Source: Bacillus sp. FJAT-42315 | GTDB taxonomy: Bacteria; Bacillota; Bacilli; Bacillales; Domibacillaceae | Assembly (NCBI RefSeq): GCF_002797375.1 | Contig: NZ_KZ454941.1 | Span: forward strand, 220,118 to 284,117 | DNA: 64,000 nt | Direction of reading: 5' to 3' | Shown here: positions 1 to 8,469 of the stretch, in pieces | Position numbering within the stretch: position 1 is the stretch's first letter | Layout: each line of letters starts with the position of its first letter | Notes under the pieces: model-generated | Database searches by the model: none | Told to the model about the DNA's origin: nothing | The model's input: only the letters and a program-made list of their open reading frames with translations | Program-made: the position numbers and the translations under genes

Positions 1-713
1 GAGGAGTGAATCATTTTTCCTTTTGCGGTTCCTGGATGAACATTTTTTCCTTTAATGATGATTTTCGCTCCAGCGGCATTAAAGCTTTCATACTCTAGTT
101 CACCGAGCGGTCCGCCGTCAATCGTGTAGGCAAATGCGGCATTGAATGCATCGACATCGAATTTATGTGGGCCTCTGCCGATTTCTTCATCTGGAGTGAA
201 CGCCACGCGGATTTTCCCATGCTTAATTTCCGGATGGTTAATTAAATAAGCCATCGCCGTCATAATTTCGGTTACCCCTGCTTTATTGTCGGCACCGAGT
301 AAAGTCGTTCCGTCTGTTGTTACAAGTGTATGGCCTTTATATTGTGGTAATTCAGGGAAGTCCTTTGGCGACAAGATGATTTGTAATTCTTCGTTTAAGA
401 CAATATCTTGTCCATCGTAATTTTCAACGACTTGAGGCTGAACATTTTTACCGGTAAAATCAGGCGTTGTATCGACATGGGCTAAAAACCCAATGACAGG
501 GACATCTTTTTCTGTGTTAGCAGGTAGTGTTGCCATCAAATACCCGTATTCATCAACTGTCACTTCTTCCATGCCGATTTCTTTTAGTTCCTCTTCAAGC
601 ATGTGAATCAACGTCCACTGTTTTTCAGTGGAAGGAGTCGTTGGACTATTTTCATCTGATTGCGTATCAATTTTTACATAAGAAGTAAATCGTTTCAGTA
701 ATTCGTTTTTCAC
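1..713 (-). CDS. pepT: Peptidase T (tripeptide aminopeptidase), C-terminal part beyond the window
   Basis: Zinc-dependent aminopeptidase of the M20 family that releases the N-terminal residue of tripeptides in the cytoplasm. About 237 N-terminal residues are visible; the family is usually near 410 residues, so the rest lies left of the window. The metal-ligand motifs are present in order: [18 protein letters not shown] and TPDEEIGRG. The start is a GTG at 713, chosen because AAGGAG sits just upstream on the minus strand and the protein then begins with the usual KNELLKRF. It reads away from a repeat array. Family assignment is very secure. Confidence 0.95.
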   Translation of the reverse strand, partial: MKNELLKRFTSYVKIDTQSDENSPTTPSTEKQWTLIHMLEEELKEIGMEEVTVDEYGYLMATLPANTEKDVPVIGFLAHVDTTPDFTGKNVQPQVVENYDGQDIVLNEELQIILSPKDFPELPQYKGHTLVTTDGTTLLGADNKAGVTEIMTAMAYLINHPEIKHGKIRVAFTPDEEIGRGPHKFDVDAFNAAFAYTIDGGPLGELEYESFNAAGAKIIIKGKNVHPGTAKGKMIHS

Positions 714-839
714 TGTAGAAGCAACTCCTTTTGGAAATGTGTGTCTTTTATTTTACCATAATTGATATCCAATCCATTAGGTTGAAGATTGATTGTTTTG
801 AATATAATCTCAAGTAAAAAAAGGGGGGTGTCCAAAAAA

Positions 840-1032
840 GTCGAAGAAATCGCTTGTAAGGTGAAAGAAATGGCTAGAAAGTCGAAGAAATCGCTTGTAA
901 GGTGAAAGAAATGGCTAGAAAGTCGAAGAAATCGCTTGTAAGGTCGAAGAAATGGCTAGAAAGCCGAAGAAATCGCTCGTAAGGTGAAAGAAACGGCTAG
1001 AAAGCCGAAGAATCCGCTCGTAAGGTGAAATA
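840..1032. repeat. 41-bp tandem array 1 (GTCGAAGAAA core every 20/21 bp)
   Basis: The non-coding stretch 714-1102 holds ten cores of the form G(T/C)CGAAGAAA or GTGAAAGAAA, starting at 840, 861, 881, 902, 922, 943, 963, 984, 1004 and 1025. The spacing alternates 21, 20, 21, 20, which makes 4.7 copies of a 41-bp unit. Copies 1 and 2 are identical; later copies drift. The array lies between the 3' end of the TusA gene and the 5' end of pepT. Two other arrays with the same spacing are in this window (55945-56065 and 63383-63547). Confidence 0.95.
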
Positions 1033-1036
1033 GGAA

Positions 1037-1067
1037 TCCAGAAAATCAGTGAAAACTGACTTTCTGG
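1037..1067 (-). terminator. Hairpin downstream of the TusA-family gene
   Basis: An inverted repeat of 14 bp with one mismatch (TCCAGAAAATCAGT / ACTGACTTTCTGGA) and a 4-nt loop, 36 bp past the stop codon of the minus-strand gene. The following minus-strand sequence is only moderately T-rich, so termination strength is uncertain. Confidence 0.6.
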
Positions 1068-1102
1068 ACAGCTCGTTTTATAAAGTAGCAGCGGTTGCTA
1101 TA

Positions 1103-1327
1103 TTATTTTTTCTTCACTGTAATCGTCCATTGAGCATCGCCGCTTTGTTCGAAGTTAGTGACTTCGTGTCCTTCTTCAGCTGCCCAACGTGGGATCGCTT
1201 CGGTTGCTTGCGTGCAGTCAAAGTCGATCGTTAATTCGTCACCGCTAGCAAGCTCTGCCATTACTTCTTTTGCTTCTACTAATGGGAAGGGGCAAACCAT
1301 TCCTAGTACTTCTAATTTCTTTTGCAT
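1103..1327 (-). CDS. TusA/SirA-family sulfur carrier protein
   Basis: A 74-residue protein of the TusA (SirA/YeeD/YedF) family of small sulfur-relay carriers. The family's CPxP motif is seen as MVCPFPLVEAK near residue 10, with the sulfur-carrying cysteine at residue 13. A second cysteine (FDCTQA) is in the middle. It lies 24 bp downstream of a YeeE/YedE-type membrane protein and is almost certainly co-transcribed with it. That pairing is the known TsuA-TsuB thiosulfate uptake arrangement, in which the TusA-like partner takes sulfur from imported thiosulfate. Ribosome site GGAGG lies just before the ATG. Family certain; exact role inferred from context. Confidence 0.9.
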   Translation of the reverse strand: MQKKLEVLGMVCPFPLVEAKEVMAELASGDELTIDFDCTQATEAIPRWAAEEGHEVTNFEQSGDAQWTITVKKK

Positions 1328-1351
1328 AATGTTTTCCTCCTATGTGTATGA

Positions 1352-2419
1352 TTACGCCGTTTGCGTATTCATTTTCACTTTTTTCATTGCTTTTTGTCTC
1401 GGTTTAACGATAGTGAAGTAAGCGGCCGTCCAAGTGCCAAGGATCATGAACGGTAAGGAAATCCAGCCTTGCCATGTGAATAGAGCCGTTTCAACTAAGC
1501 CGTTTCCGATTGAGCAGCCGCCAGCAAGACTCGCGCCAACACCCATCAAGATACCGCCAAATGCGCTTTTAAGGCAAGTATTCACATCAGGCACTCGAAA
1601 ACGGAATTCGCCGCTCCCTTTAGCTGCGACATAGGAGCCGATGAGAATACCGATAACTAAAAACACACCCCAGTTTAAAAATGAGCTGTCACCTGTAACC
1701 GCATATTGCAAAATATTAGCTGTTGGCATTGTGATTCCAAGTCCAAACATTCTGCCAGTTGCTTCACTTAATGGCCAAGCGGCAATAGCAATCAAACCAA
1801 CGAGTGTCGCAGTGAACAGAGGGTTCCAACGTTTTTCGAATAAAAGGTGGGAAAGTCCCGTTTTCTTAGGCTTCATTGTTGGGATTTTCACGCTCGGTTT
1901 CGATAATTGCTTCCACACGAGCAAACCTGTAATACCGACAAGAAGAGCAACTAATACCCATGGAGAAACGCCAAGTGTTCCGTGAATCGTTTGTGCTTCT
2001 ACTTGATGAGATTGCATAGAAGTGGAATAAGAGCTAAGAGGCCCGCTTTTCATCATCGCGCTTGAAACCATATAAGTAGCAAGAGCAATCCAACTGCCAA
2101 TCAACCCTTCACCAGCCCGATACCATGTACCCGTTGCACAACCGCCAGCGAAGATAATACCAATTCCGAATACGAATGCGCCGAAAATAGTAGCGAACCA
2201 CATGAAGTTTCCTAATTCAAATTGAATGATCCCTAATGAATGGAGCAAATAGACCCCGATACTTTGAATCGAAATCGCCACTAAAAAAGCGACAAACATC
2301 CGATTATCTTTCGTTACATACATATCTCTAAATGCTCCGGTAACACAGAAACGGCCACGCTGCATGACAAATCCGAGTAAACCACCGCATAATAAACCTG
2401 TTAAAACGAGCTGAAGCAT
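1352..2419 (-). CDS. YeeE/YedE (TsuA-type) thiosulfate transporter
   Basis: A 355-residue polytopic membrane protein of the YeeE/YedE family, which imports thiosulfate. It shows the family's cysteine motifs in order: QRGRFCVTGAFRD near residue 20, FAGGCATGTWYRAGEG near 90, and LAGGCSIGNG near 310. These conserved cysteines are the proposed relay points for thiosulfate. The frame is open to 2482, but the ATG at 2419 is preferred because AAGGAG stands 7 bases before it and the protein then starts at the first membrane segment. It is followed by the TusA-family gene. A possible -10 (TATACT) lies upstream near 2455. Confidence 0.9.
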   Translation of the reverse strand: MLQLVLTGLLCGGLLGFVMQRGRFCVTGAFRDMYVTKDNRMFVAFLVAISIQSIGVYLLHSLGIIQFELGNFMWFATIFGAFVFGIGIIFAGGCATGTWYRAGEGLIGSWIALATYMVSSAMMKSGPLSSYSTSMQSHQVEAQTIHGTLGVSPWVLVALLVGITGLLVWKQLSKPSVKIPTMKPKKTGLSHLLFEKRWNPLFTATLVGLIAIAAWPLSEATGRMFGLGITMPTANILQYAVTGDSSFLNWGVFLVIGILIGSYVAAKGSGEFRFRVPDVNTCLKSAFGGILMGVGASLAGGCSIGNGLVETALFTWQGWISLPFMILGTWTAAYFTIVKPRQKAMKKVKMNTQTA

Positions 2420-2595
2420 ATGAACACTCCTTACGTAAATGTTTTGTAAAAGTAGTATAATCCTTTTAATCCGATAATTCAAGTAGGTATTAGTGGAAAA
2501 ATATAATTTTGAATCGTTTGATTTTTATATGTGATTAGTACAAGATGGGGGGATAGGGCAACGTATAGATAGAGAAGACAAATGGAGGTTGTGAC

Positions 2596-3618
2596 ATGAA
2601 CGAGGAGAAAGCGTTCCACCAAAGTGTAGATGCCGCATTTGATGAAGAAGTAAAGAAGATTCATGAGCAGTTGGATCAAGATTTATTGATCGTTCTTGTT
2701 GGAGAAGTGAATGCGGGAAAGTCATCAACGATTAATAAAATCATCGGCAAGGATGTCGCGAAAACCAATCCCCAACCAGGAGAGACGGTTAGTATAGACC
2801 CTTACAATTTAGCTGGATTGGAAAAAATAAAATTAATGGATACGCCGGGATTAAATGATCCAAATGATGAGAATCCAAAGAAAACAGAAGCGTTTATTAG
2901 TGAAGCAGACATCATTCTATTTTTCACCAATGCAGCGGGGACCGTATTCTCCGATAGCGAAAAAGCGAAGTTTCAAGAGATTGCGACTCATAATGAAAAT
3001 ATCTTGATTGTACTAAATAAGATTGATGCCGCTGAGGATATAGAAAGTTTAGTTGCATTTATTAAGCAGCATGCAGGCAGCCAGTACGACGTGGTGCCAA
3101 TTTCTTCTAAAACAGGGCAAAACATTGATATATTAAAGGACCGAATATTGGAGTTACTCGAAAAAAAGGGGAAGGACATCCTATTCGCAAAAAGCTTACA
3201 AGATAAATCTACTGCTGCTAAACGCTGGATTAATGCGGCAGGAGTGTCTGCAGGATTGATTGGTGCCTCACCGATACCTGGGTCGGATGTCGTTCCTTTA
3301 ACTGCTCTTCAAGTGGGGCTTACATTGAAGCTAGCGACTCTTTACGACAAGCCGTTGACGAAAAAGGCAGCGAAAGATTTGATTATTGTCACAGCGACCA
3401 AAACAGCGGGACAAACAGCGTACAGACAAATCGTCAAATTCATCCCCGGAGCTGGGTCAATCGCAGGTGGTCTAGTTGCTTCATCTCTTACCCTCGCACT
3501 AGGGTATGGGATCAAATACGCTTATGAGAACGAGTTACCTATTGATCAAGAAATTATTTTTGAACTGTATAAAAAATATAAAAAGCGAAAAAATTATAAA
3601 CAACAAATAGAAAGTTAA
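2596..3618 (+). CDS. Dynamin/Era-like GTPase with C-terminal hydrophobic DUF697-like domain
   Basis: A 340-residue GTPase. The G1 motif is GEVNAGKS (residues 36-43), G3 is DTPG (82-85), G4 is NKID (141-144) and G5 is around SSK (170-172). After the G domain come two hydrophobic, glycine- and alanine-rich segments (about 213-245 and 275-305) resembling the DUF697 tail of YcjF/Era-like membrane-associated GTPases. The N-terminal 30 residues are predicted helix. It is monocistronic: divergent from the thiosulfate transporter and closed by a hairpin after the stop. GGAGG precedes the ATG by 6 bases. The biochemical class is clear; the cellular role is not known to me. Confidence 0.85.
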   Translation: MNEEKAFHQSVDAAFDEEVKKIHEQLDQDLLIVLVGEVNAGKSSTINKIIGKDVAKTNPQPGETVSIDPYNLAGLEKIKLMDTPGLNDPNDENPKKTEAFISEADIILFFTNAAGTVFSDSEKAKFQEIATHNENILIVLNKIDAAEDIESLVAFIKQHAGSQYDVVPISSKTGQNIDILKDRILELLEKKGKDILFAKSLQDKSTAAKRWINAAGVSAGLIGASPIPGSDVVPLTALQVGLTLKLATLYDKPLTKKAAKDLIIVTATKTAGQTAYRQIVKFIPGAGSIAGGLVASSLTLALGYGIKYAYENELPIDQEIIFELYKKYKKRKNYKQQIES

Positions 3619-3645
3619 AGGCGAGACCACCCTCGGTCTCGCCTT
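3618..3645. terminator. Terminator hairpin after the GTPase gene
   Basis: Perfect 11-bp stem AAGGCGAGACC / GGTCTCGCCTT with a 6-nt loop, between two convergent genes. T-rich on the plus side. Confidence 0.8.
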
Positions 3646-3653
3646 AGTCTTTG

Positions 3654-5156
3654 TTAAAGAATCGTTTCTTCTTTTAAAATGGTTTGCTCATATAGTTCAT
3701 CACTCGAACCAAGGTTATTGTTATATGTCATGTCTTCAATGCGCTCGATATTTTGCGGTTTAGTAAATAGAGTGACAATGACAATAGATATAATGGAAAT
3801 TAGCAGCCCTGGAAAGACTTGATGGATGCCAAAGGGTTGACCGGCTAGTTGCCAGCTAACAGCTGTTAAGAGTCCTGTCCATATAGATACTGTCCCGGCT
3901 GTTTCACTGACCCGTTTAAATAACATTCCAGCAATTACTGGGACGAGTAATCCAGATGTTAACATAGCTGTTCCGGCTACCCATAACGGAACGAGCTGGG
4001 GAATAGACAACGCCATCACCAGCGCAATAACCGATAAAATAATGACGGATAATCGGCTATAAGCTAACATTTTTCTATCATCAGTAATCTTAAAGTACGG
4101 TTTAATAATATCATTAGCAATGCTCGAAGCTCCCGCCATGAAAAAAGAGTCAGCACAAGATACAATGGTTGCAACTAAAGCAATCACCATGATGACAACC
4201 ATTGGTAAAGGCATCGTTTCATTGAGTACTTGATAAAAGATCAGTGATGGTTGATCCGTTTTTATACTTAGTCCTAATAAAGCAAACACACCAGTTAGAA
4301 TAATTAGTATGCTTGTAGTTAACCCAACGATCCACGCCAGCCAATTACTATTTGTTGCTACTTTATCCGTCTTTGCGGCCCAAATACGCTGCCAGTTATC
4401 TTGGCGAACAAATTGATAGGCACCTAAGGTAAACATAAATACGAATACACTCACTGTCGATATTCCGAAAATGTCGACAAGTTGTGGTTGGTTCATGGCA
4501 AGAGCATTTTCCTTCACTGTGCTCCACCCACCTGAAGATAGGAAAACAGTTACAAACAGTATAATAATACCTAATGTTTGGATTGTTCCTTGAATGGAAT
4601 CGGCCCAAATTACTGCTTTAAGTCCACCAATATAAGTTTTTAAAGTAAGGAATACACATCCAATAATAATCCCAGCTGTCATATTTAACCCAAACATTAA
4701 ATTTAAAAACGTGGCAATTGCAATAAATTGAAGTCCTGTAATGGATGCATAAGCCACTAATATGCATAGTAGGGCAGGGAGGCGAGATTTTTCTCCATAA
4801 CGAAGAGCAACATAGTCAGGAAGTGTCACCATTCTATATTTTGTTCCTAGGTTACGAATCGGTTTCAAGAAGAATAAGATCCATAGGGCACCAACAAGGT
4901 AGACGGGGAAAATCATCCATAGCATTCCAAGCCCGTTAGTATAAGCGTCCCCCATAAATCCTAATAAGCTTGCGCCACCTGTGGCAGTTCCCACGATAGA
5001 TAGAATCATTGGGAAAGTAGGGATTGAACGGCCTGCTACATTATAATCGTCGGAAGTCTTTACGCTTTTAAAGAAATAAAAGCTATGAGCTAAAATGGCG
5101 AAAGAATACAGAAACACCGCAATCAAAATGGTTGTTTTTACATTAGGATCAAACAT
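3654..5156 (-). CDS. Sodium:solute symporter (SSS family)
   Basis: A 500-residue permease with about 13 hydrophobic segments, beginning in the family's usual way with a short N-terminal segment followed by DDYNVAGRSIP. The SSS-type signature around residues 330-345 (SCADSFFMAGASS) fits sodium-coupled uptake of an organic solute. Its start codon overlaps the last 8 bases of the upstream amidohydrolase gene, so translation is probably coupled. The two form one sigma-54-controlled operon. The substrate is likely what the amidohydrolase hydrolyses or a related compound, but it cannot be read from sequence. Confidence 0.9.
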   Translation of the reverse strand: MFDPNVKTTILIAVFLYSFAILAHSFYFFKSVKTSDDYNVAGRSIPTFPMILSIVGTATGGASLLGFMGDAYTNGLGMLWMIFPVYLVGALWILFFLKPIRNLGTKYRMVTLPDYVALRYGEKSRLPALLCILVAYASITGLQFIAIATFLNLMFGLNMTAGIIIGCVFLTLKTYIGGLKAVIWADSIQGTIQTLGIIILFVTVFLSSGGWSTVKENALAMNQPQLVDIFGISTVSVFVFMFTLGAYQFVRQDNWQRIWAAKTDKVATNSNWLAWIVGLTTSILIILTGVFALLGLSIKTDQPSLIFYQVLNETMPLPMVVIMVIALVATIVSCADSFFMAGASSIANDIIKPYFKITDDRKMLAYSRLSVIILSVIALVMALSIPQLVPLWVAGTAMLTSGLLVPVIAGMLFKRVSETAGTVSIWTGLLTAVSWQLAGQPFGIHQVFPGLLISIISIVIVTLFTKPQNIERIEDMTYNNNLGSSDELYEQTILKEETIL

Positions 5157-6783
5157 GAGTCAACTCCTCCTTCTCCTCTTTCTGGAATACTAGTTCTCCA
5201 TCCACTATCGTTAGTAACACCTGAATGTTTTTTAGATCTTCTTCCTTAATCTCAAAAGGGTCTTTGTCCAAGACAATGAGGTCAGCGTATTTACCGATGG
5301 ATAGGGAACCGATGATTTTTTCGTCGAATCCACTATAGGCAGCATCTACTGTATAAGCTTGAATAGCCTCTTTGACAGAAATCGCTTCTTCTGTCCCTAA
5401 TTGTTGACCACCAATTGTTTTGCGAGTGACTGCCGCATATATACCGTAAAATGGATTTCCGTGGCAAACAGGCATGTCTGAATTTCCAGGGGCAATAATG
5501 CCATGCTTTTTAAAGCTTACATGGGGAAATACATGTGCTGCACGCTTTGGACCTAAATTATTGAGATAGCTATCTCCAATAGAATAAATAAATCCAATAG
5601 AAGAGGCAGCTACTATTCTTTGTTTAGCAATTCTTTTCAGGTGATCATCGGTTGGTAAGGCACAGTGCTCGATTCGATGACGTTTTTGTTTGTTATCTTC
5701 TAAAGAACCTGCTTGTTCAATAGCTTGCAAGGCCATTTCAATCGCTCGCCCGCCGATTCCATGAATAGAGACGCGCATATTATGTTGAATCGCTCGAGAG
5801 ATGTGATCATTGATTGTTTGTTGCTTCATATGCAAAATCCCGTAGTTCTCCTTTTCCTGTTCATAAGGCTCTTCCACAGCTGCAGTTCTTCCGCCTACAC
5901 TACCATCGAGCATGTACTTTAACCCTTGAATATTTAAGTGGTCATTGCCGAAACCGCTTTCAATACCGAGGTGAAGTAACTCTGTTTCACCTCCTGGCCA
6001 TCCCATTTGACTGATTGCCCACAACCAGAGGCGGGTTTTCAGCTGTAATCTTCCTTCTTTCTTCAGTTGTTGATAGACTACCATCTCTTTTTGTGAAACA
6101 GCCATATCATGAACGGCAGTTACTCCCCATTCGAAGAAATGCTGCTGAGCTTTTTCCATGGCTTGCTTTAGCTGCTCTGTACTGAAAGAAGGTACTTTAA
6201 AAAGCATCATGGCATTTTCCTGAATTAGACCGCTAATTTTCCCGGTTTTAGCGTCTCGGTGAAATTGTCCGCCTTCAGGATCTTGAGGGTTAGAACTTAG
6301 TCCGCTTACTTCAAAGGCTTTCCAATTAGCAACCGCATTGTGGACGCATGTTCGTGTGAGAAAAACGGGATGATTAGGAGCGGCTTTAGTCAATTCATCA
6401 ATGGTAGGGAAGCGTTTTTCTTTTAATTTGCTGTCATCCCATCCCATTCCAATGATCCATTCGCCTTCTGGAAGTTCATTGGCTTTTTGTCTGACCGCAT
6501 TCAATAAGGCTGGAATATTAGAAATTCGTTCATAGCGAAGATCTAATTTAAGTAAATCTGCGGCGTAATGAAGCGGATGAGCGTGACTTTCAATCAGTCC
6601 AGGCAATACGGTTTTGTGTTGTATATCGAAAAGTTTTGTATGGGGGCCACGTAACTGATCAGCTACATCATCAAAACCAATGATTCGGCCATTTTTTATG
6701 GCAAGTTTATTAGCTAGAGGATATTGGTCGTCAATTGTGTGAATATTTGCATTGTAAAGAATTTTGTCTGCGTACATAGTCAT
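5149..6783 (-). CDS. YtcJ-type metal-dependent amidohydrolase
   Basis: A 544-residue member of the amidohydrolase superfamily (YtcJ-like, amidohydrolase_3). It shows the N-terminal metal motif ESHAHPLHY near residue 65, SIHGIGG near 345, RIEHC near 370, and the late aspartate in GNSDMPVC near 440, all expected for a TIM-barrel hydrolase. The C-terminal YADLIVLDKDPF beta strand is typical. ATG start at 6783 with GGAGA upstream. It is first in an operon with the SSS symporter and lies behind a consensus sigma-54 promoter. It probably deacylates or opens an imported amide or cyclic compound; substrate unknown. Confidence 0.88.
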   Translation of the reverse strand: MTMYADKILYNANIHTIDDQYPLANKLAIKNGRIIGFDDVADQLRGPHTKLFDIQHKTVLPGLIESHAHPLHYAADLLKLDLRYERISNIPALLNAVRQKANELPEGEWIIGMGWDDSKLKEKRFPTIDELTKAAPNHPVFLTRTCVHNAVANWKAFEVSGLSSNPQDPEGGQFHRDAKTGKISGLIQENAMMLFKVPSFSTEQLKQAMEKAQQHFFEWGVTAVHDMAVSQKEMVVYQQLKKEGRLQLKTRLWLWAISQMGWPGGETELLHLGIESGFGNDHLNIQGLKYMLDGSVGGRTAAVEEPYEQEKENYGILHMKQQTINDHISRAIQHNMRVSIHGIGGRAIEMALQAIEQAGSLEDNKQKRHRIEHCALPTDDHLKRIAKQRIVAASSIGFIYSIGDSYLNNLGPKRAAHVFPHVSFKKHGIIAPGNSDMPVCHGNPFYGIYAAVTRKTIGGQQLGTEEAISVKEAIQAYTVDAAYSGFDEKIIGSLSIGKYADLIVLDKDPFEIKEEDLKNIQVLLTIVDGELVFQKEEKEELTHV

Positions 6784-6811
6784 TCTCTCCTTTTTGTTTT
6801 GTTTTCTTTAT

Positions 6812-6828
6812 TGCAATTACCGTGCCAA
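6812..6828 (-). promoter_or_regulatory. Sigma-54 promoter of the amidohydrolase-symporter operon
   Basis: On the minus strand the sequence reads TTGGCACGGTAATTGCA, which matches the sigma-54 consensus YTGGCACGRNNNTTGCW at every defined position. It lies 29 bp upstream of the amidohydrolase ATG. The divergent neighbour encodes a sigma-54 activator with an intact GAFTGA loop. Confidence 0.93.
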
Positions 6829-6908
6829 TCAAATATAGAGAATTTTATTGAAATTCCGCGAAAAAAAGCTCATTTTTCTGTCTATTTGGTCACACAAAAA
6901 ACACATTT

Positions 6909-6993
6909 GATCTAATAGTGGATCGATAAATTAAAAATGAATCATTTGTGTTTAAGGTTTTTTTAAATTATGATCTAATAACGAATCAATAAT
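6909..6993. promoter_or_regulatory. Pair of direct repeats, probable activator (UAS) sites
   Basis: Two copies of GATCTAATA-NN-G(G/A)ATC(G/A)ATAA(A/T), at 6909-6931 and 6972-6993. They start exactly 63 bp apart, six helical turns at 10.5 bp. They stand about 80-165 bp upstream of the sigma-54 promoter and just ahead of the divergent activator gene, the usual place for enhancer sites of such regulators. Confidence 0.75.
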
Positions 6994-7025
6994 CAAACTA
7001 TTCTGTTAAAAAGAAGGGAGACGTA

Positions 7026-8420
7026 ATGAATACACAAGATTTTTATAATATTTTAGATAGCTTGCACGATGGATTTTATATTACTGATATTAAAGGCATT
7101 ACTGTATGGGTGAATGAGGCTAGTTGCAAACGATTACAGAGGAAGAGAGAAGAGTTGATTGGTAAAAGTGTATATGATTTAGAGAAGCAAAAACTATTCT
7201 CGCCGTCCATCACTAGAATGGTGTTAGAAAAAAATGAACCCGTGTTTTTTATTCAAACTTTTCATGAAACGTTGCAAAAGTATATTGTGAATGGACGGAT
7301 TGTTACAGATGAAAAGGGAGAGCCGAGATGGGTAGTTATTCACGGGAGAATAGTTGACCAAGATCTTTCTTATGCAGATCAACAAAATGAAGTAGAAGCC
7401 ATTTTACATCGCTATACACAAGAGCTTCGAAAATTTGCAGTAAGTCAAGAATCTAACAATGAGGGCAAGTTATTAATAGGTGAAAGCCCAGAGTTTAAAA
7501 AAACGTTAGAACAAGCAGAAAAAATTGCAACGGTTGATGCCTCGGTCCTCATCACTGGGGAGACAGGTTGTGGAAAAAATGTGTTTGCCAACTATATTCA
7601 TAAATTAAGTGATCGCTATAATAAACCATTTGTTCAGATTAATTGTGGAGCAATTCCTGATAGTTTATTAGAGTCAGAACTATTTGGCTATCGAAAAGGG
7701 GCTTTTACTGGAGCTTCTGAAAAAGGAAAAATTGGCTTAGTAGAAATGGCAGAAGGAGGAACGCTTTTCTTAGATGAGATTGGTGAAATGCCATTACATT
7801 TACAGGTCAAAGTACTACAGTTAATCCAAGATAAAACATACTTACCTATTGGAGAAGTGCAGCTTCATGTAGCAGACGTACGTATTATTGCTGCAACGAA
7901 TAAAGACTTACAAAAATTATCGGAAGAAGGCTTGTTTCGCTCAGATTTATTTTATCGGTTAAATGTTCTAGCTGTTCATGTTGCACCTTTACGAGAACGT
8001 CCGGAAGATGTTTTTCCGTTATTACAGAATTTTGTAAAAAAATATAATGATAAGTATAAAATGAATCGGACATTGTCTAAAGAAGTAGTAGAGAAGCTAC
8101 AATTATACCGTTGGCCAGGAAATGTAAGGGAACTTGCTAATTTGATCGAACGGTTAATCGTGATGTCGGAAAATGAGCGTATACAATTGTCAGATCTACC
8201 TGAGCATATTATAGGAAAAATAGAACAACCACAAAATATAATTGAAAATCAGCCGTTAAGACAATACATAGATACTGTTGAAAAAAATTATATCCTTTAT
8301 GCACTCAAAAAGGGAAAAACAACTAGAAAAGCTGCTGAATTTCTCGATATTCCTCAATCAACTCTTATGAGAAAAATAAAAAAGCATGATATTCAATTGT
8401 CCCAGTATTGGCGTGTATAA
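7026..8420 (+). CDS. PAS-domain sigma-54-dependent transcriptional activator
   Basis: A 464-residue enhancer-binding protein. Domains in order: PAS sensor (about 5-110), linker helix, AAA+ domain (about 150-380) and a FIS-type helix-turn-helix (about 420-460). The Walker A is GETGCGKN, somewhat unlike the usual G-E-S-G-T-G-K-E. The sigma-54 contact loop GAFTGA is intact in ESELFGYRKGAFTGA, and LFLDEIGEM is the Walker B. It is divergent from the amidohydrolase-symporter operon, whose promoter is of the sigma-54 class, so it almost certainly activates that operon. The inducer should be a small ligand of the PAS domain. AGAAGGGAG precedes the ATG. Confidence 0.92.
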   Translation: MNTQDFYNILDSLHDGFYITDIKGITVWVNEASCKRLQRKREELIGKSVYDLEKQKLFSPSITRMVLEKNEPVFFIQTFHETLQKYIVNGRIVTDEKGEPRWVVIHGRIVDQDLSYADQQNEVEAILHRYTQELRKFAVSQESNNEGKLLIGESPEFKKTLEQAEKIATVDASVLITGETGCGKNVFANYIHKLSDRYNKPFVQINCGAIPDSLLESELFGYRKGAFTGASEKGKIGLVEMAEGGTLFLDEIGEMPLHLQVKVLQLIQDKTYLPIGEVQLHVADVRIIAATNKDLQKLSEEGLFRSDLFYRLNVLAVHVAPLRERPEDVFPLLQNFVKKYNDKYKMNRTLSKEVVEKLQLYRWPGNVRELANLIERLIVMSENERIQLSDLPEHIIGKIEQPQNIIENQPLRQYIDTVEKNYILYALKKGKTTRKAAEFLDIPQSTLMRKIKKHDIQLSQYWRV

Positions 8421-8422
8421 AA

Positions 8423-8466
8423 AAATTTAGACCTCCAATACATGAACGCTTTGGAGGTCTAAATTT
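8423..8466. terminator. Bidirectional terminator between activator and chemoreceptor genes
   Basis: A perfect 16-bp stem (AAATTTAGACCTCCAA and its complement) with a 12-nt loop, lying between two convergent stop codons. A/T runs on both sides suit termination in both directions. Confidence 0.9.
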
Positions 8467-8469
8467 AAA

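Noticed and set aside
24..713. A frameshift in pepT
   Set aside because: The frame is open from the GTG to the window edge and all motifs are in phase; the gene is only cut by the window.
840..1032. CRISPR array
   Set aside because: Units are contiguous with no unique spacers, the 21/20-bp cores are too short and drift, and there is no cas gene in the window.
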